Assembly (NCBI RefSeq): GCF_900497805.2 | Contig: NW_020954611.1 | Location: 8,685,908 to 8,749,907 of the forward strand | Origin: Vombatus ursinus | Taxonomy: Eukaryota > Chordata > Mammalia > Diprotodontia > Vombatidae | Reading direction: 5' to 3' | DNA length: 64,000 nt | Shown here: positions 61,086 to 64,000 of the stretch, piece after piece | Position numbering within the stretch: the stretch's first letter is position 1 | How the letters are laid out: each line of letters starts with the position of its first letter | Notes under the pieces: generated by a model | The model's input: only the letters and a program-made list of their open reading frames with translations | The model's database searches: none | What the model was told of the DNA's origin: nothing | Translations under genes and position numbers: made by a program

Positions 61086-61499
61086 TGCAAGAGACATCGT
61101 GCAGGGAGATTCCATAGGGCGTGGTCACCGACTGGATCACAGCAGCAGAATGGATATTCAGAGACTGCTAATTTCTCTTCATGCTATGTCTTAGTCATTG
61201 ACAGTGTCTATTTTCCTTTTTGAATGTGGGTTCTCCCCCTGACATTGGTTGTCTTCTTGGAATCATAAAAAACCAGTGTCCTACACAATGATTACCACTT
61301 TCAAAACTAAGAATCATTATGTCCTCCAATGTTACATAATGCTGTGTCTAAATGCCTGAAGAGCTATAAGGAAATGAGAGATAATTATTGAAATAACTTC
61401 AAGCACTGGCAACATTACAAATTCACTGTAAATATAAATCTGTTCTTTTCAGCACTGAACTACCGGCTCTGAAGCAGCCTAGGAGTGAGGGAAATAATG

Positions 61500-61695
61500 A
61501 CGGAAAAGGAAGCAAGGTCCTGGATCTCAGTCCTAACTGCAACCCCAATTTACCATGTGACCTTTAGCAAGTCACTTTTGTATTTCCATTTCTGGATCCG
61601 ACAGACTGGAATTGGGCATGCTCTAACACCCACATCCTAGAACTACCTGAAGATCAAATGAGAAAAGAGGTGGGTGGGAAAGCCCCTTCCCAAAG
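61500..61695 (+). repeat. MIR-type SINE
   Basis: Reads tttaccatgtgacctttagc, aagtcacttttgtatttcca and tgaagatcaaatgagaaaag. Confidence 0.65.
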
Positions 61696-61745
61696 TCAAA
61701 GGTTCTAGACAGAGGACTGTGGAAGCTCAGAGTCGAAAGGGCCTT

Positions 61746-61789
61746 CAAATGGCACCTAATTCTTTTTTTTCCCAAATGGCACCTAATTC
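61746..61789. repeat. 17-bp direct duplication around T8CC
   Basis: caaatggcacctaattc occurs at 61746-61762 and again at 61773-61789, separated only by ttttttttcc. This looks like a target duplication holding nothing but a poly(A) tail (on minus). Confidence 0.85.
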
Positions 61790-61945
61790 AACCAATTCCT
61801 GACACCATGAGTGTCTTCTGTACCGTTTGGACAATTTAGCCTCTGCTTCAAGATTCCCAGGAACTGGGAAACCACCTGCCATCGAACTTCATTCCACTTC
61901 TAGCCAGGTTGACTTGTTCAGAAATTTTTCCTTATACAGAGTAAA
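61790..61945 (-). repeat. CR1/L3-type LINE fragment
   Basis: Reads ctctgcttcaagattcccag, cattccacttctagccaggt and gaaatttttccttatacaga. Confidence 0.55.
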
Positions 61946-61949
61946 ACAC

Positions 61950-62529
61950 CTAATACTTACACCTTTAACCCACTGGCACTAGTTCTGTTTTCTAAGGCAG
62001 CAGAGGTTTAATCTCTTAAATACATGTAAGGACACATAATGTGCTAGGAGCACAAAGAAGTGCCTATCTTCACAGGCATATATGATACAATCATTGTTAT
62101 TATTCAGCTTAGAAATCCAATAATCAAGTATTTTCTCTCCCAAACAAATAATGCTATTACATTTTTTTTCTTTAAAAATCTATTAAAAGTACAGCAAATA
62201 CTAAGGAAGGGAGATTGTAGTTGCCTTTTTATTTTATCAAAAACATTCACAAAAAGCCCCAAACCTAAAATTTCTTGTTTAAAATACCCAATCTTGTCAT
62301 ATCTTTATTAGGATTAAAATAATAGCTTACCAACAAAAGATAAAAAGCAATTGAGCCATTAACAACAACTGAACTATTCTTCTAAAATAAGTAAACTAGA
62401 GCATACTATAAGCACAATAAATATAAATTCATTCTCCCTCCCAACCCAGCCCCCCAATCCCTCACACACAGGTACATCCACATCTACTTACAATTTGGCA
62501 AGCAAAAGATTACATTTTTTTTTAATTAC
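61950..62529. other. Repeat-free intron just downstream of the microexon
   Basis: No mobile element seen. In the transcript this is the first 580 nt after the microexon donor, where splicing control elements would be expected. Confidence 0.45.
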
Positions 62530-62553
62530 CTCGTCTGCGCCCATAGCTCCTGG
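62530..62553 (-). CDS. CPEB2: CPEB2 24-nt microexon (basic SYGRRR insert)
   Basis: This exon has an acceptor ending atgcag and a donor starting gtaatt. It is 24 nt long with phase 1 on both sides, so it can be kept or skipped without changing frame. With its neighbours it reads R-S-Y-G-R-R-R and then Gly across the junction. That matches the short basic insert known in CPEB2, CPEB3 and CPEB4 (RTYGRRRG in CPEB4 from memory). In CPEB4 this microexon is neuron-enriched and depends on the splicing factor SRRM4. A UGC sits 5 to 3 nt before the exon, the position typical for SRRM4 action. The donor lacks G at +5 and is weak. The insert is Arg-rich and adds possible kinase sites before RRM1. Inclusion in this species is inferred, not shown. 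Confidence 0.9.
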
Positions 62554-62558
62554 CTGCA
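62551..62558 (-). promoter_or_regulatory. UGC motif at the microexon 3' splice site
   Basis: The transcript reads acaUGCag directly before the exon (UGC at -5 to -3). UGC close to the acceptor is the known signature of SRRM4-dependent microexons. The sequence is certain and the role is inferred. Confidence 0.5.
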
Positions 62559-63275
62559 TGTAAACATAGAAGAAAACCATAGGTATTTTTGTCAAAATTT
62601 TGGTTTTAAAAGAAAGAAATTCAAAACTTTTCTAAATCTTCTCAGAATTAAAATTGTTTGAGTTATTGCTCAGTTAGACAGGTTTATCTACAGAAGTCTT
62701 CATAAAAAAAAAAAAACTAAACCATAACCTTAACACTGACATTCAAATGAACTGGGCAGCCATTAGAGTAAAAATACACGGAGTACTTTTCACTTCATCT
62801 AAATCTTAACAGTGTCTAACAGAGTTAGACTATAAAAACACGCTTTACTCATACGTATATTCTAATACTCTGTACTCCAGAGTAGAAAACCTGATTTAAA
62901 ATTTTACTACTTGATTTTTATAGAGTCTAATCTATTTTATCCATTTGTTAAGTCTGTAATTCCATAAAATACATTTAAAATAAGATACAATCTATGGTTA
63001 TATATTTTCAAAATGTATGGTAGTTTATCATAATATTTTCTAAAACTATTCTTGATCCCTTAACCCCTCAAAAAAAGCCCCATAAATTCTTCATCAGAGC
63101 ATTCTGTCTCCAAGCCTTTGCTCACACCTAGAAGGACACATCCTCACTTCTCTGACAATATGAATACTAGACCATCTCTTCTGGCTATTTTCGCTTTCCA
63201 CAACATCACACAAACGGAGCTACAGTATCTCAGAAATGGAAGAGAACCTCAGAAATCATCTAGTTCCAACTGACA
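62559..63275. other. Repeat-free intron upstream of the microexon
   Basis: AT-rich and without recognised repeats for about 700 nt. No further exon is supported. Confidence 0.45.
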
Positions 63276-63279
63276 AAAC

Positions 63280-63455
63280 ACTACAATATCCTCAAGCTCA
63301 GCCTTCACATGAAGATTCCCAGAGTAAGGGGAAAACTCCCTACCTGCTGAGTCAGCCCCTTTCACTTTTGGCCAGCTCTAAATTTTAGGACATTTTCCCT
63401 TAAGTGGAACCAAAATCTTCCTGAAACTTGCACCTGACTGCTGGAAACTATTTTC
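63280..63455 (-). repeat. CR1/L3-type LINE fragment
   Basis: Reads cccctttcacttttggccag, ctctaaattttaggacattt and tcccttaagtggaaccaaaa. Confidence 0.6.
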
Positions 63456-63602
63456 CAAAGTCTTTAAAAACTACGACTCAAAAAAGAAACAAAAAAAAAA
63501 ACCCAACTAGAACTCAGAACTCTATCTCCACAGAAGCTTTATAAATGCTGTTTAAATCCCCAGACGTCTTATGAAAGATTATCTAACCATTAACGTAGCT
63601 TT

Positions 63603-63860
63603 TGAGCAGCTAGGTGGCATAGTAGATAGAGTTCTATACTTTGAGTCATGAAGACTTGTGTTTGAATCCCAACTCAGGTACTTGCTAGCTGTGTGACTCT
63701 GGGTACATCACATAACCTAAGTTTCTTCATCAGTTAATTGGGGATAATCATAGCACTTATATCACAGGATGGTTGTGAGAATCAAATAAGATAACATATG
63801 CAAAGCACTTTGCAAACCTTAAAGTGCAACAGAAATGTTAGATGAACAGATAAATAACTA
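63603..63860 (+). repeat. THER1/MIR-type SINE, near full length
   Basis: Reads gagcagctaggtggcatagt, ctagctgtgtgactctgggt, agtttcttcatcagttaatt, ggatggttgtgagaatcaaa and gcaaagcactttgcaaacct. Confidence 0.85.
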
Positions 63861-63904
63861 ATAGCTATTTATTTTCTCTCTCCATTTATTTAGTTATTTG
63901 CTTG

Positions 63905-63927
63905 TTTATTGATTGATTGATTGATTG
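63905..63927. repeat. (GATT)n microsatellite
   Basis: Four to five GATT units near the window end. Confidence 0.9.
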
Positions 63928-64000
63928 CTAGTAATTGCCTGAATTCCCAGTCCTGGAAAAAGGCTGGGACAGGTACCAGATAGCTCAGAATGAAAAGGAA

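Overview
The window is vertebrate nuclear DNA, almost certainly from a marsupial. The evidence is its interspersed repeats: tRNA-derived SINEs with the metatherian head gcagctaggtggcgcagtgg, a Mar1-type SINE with an RTE-like 3' tail, marsupial-style L1 3' ends, and many old MIR/THER1, L2, CR1/L3 and hAT copies. The species cannot be told from these alone. I see no bacterial, plasmid or phage features.

One gene is supported. Five coding exons on the minus strand belong to a cytoplasmic polyadenylation element-binding protein, best matched to CPEB2. In transcript order they are a 24-nt microexon (62530-62553), a 168-nt exon (51192-51359), a 90-nt exon (48972-49061), a 119-nt exon (21206-21324) and a 115-nt exon (558-672). 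Their reading phases join without a break. Together they encode a basic SYGRRR-type insert, a Ser-rich linker, all of RRM1 and the first strand of RRM2. The N-terminal exons lie beyond 64000. The rest of RRM2 and the zinc-binding ZZ domain lie below position 1. The gene binds U-rich CPE elements in mRNA 3' UTRs and controls polyadenylation and translation.

The other 99% is intron: 20.5 kb, 27.6 kb, 2.1 kb and 11.2 kb, plus partial introns at both edges. These introns hold about 60 recognisable repeat copies. Four are L1 3' ends, three of them flanked by clear target-site duplications. Four belong to a young tRNA-type SINE family clustered at 29.4-34.9 kb. There is also an RTE LINE fragment, a 2.2-kb composite L2 at 41.4-43.6 kb, five hAT-like copies and several microsatellites. 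About 1 kb at 55.7-56.6 kb reads like a decayed coding sequence of unknown origin.

The most interesting points concern splicing of CPEB2. The microexon has a UGC motif at its acceptor. The 168-nt exon has a weak donor followed at +7 by about 16 UG repeats. Complementary AC repeats lie in the introns on either side of this exon and the next. I found no previously undescribed system beyond that. The tracked open reading frames outside these exons look like chance or repeat-derived frames.
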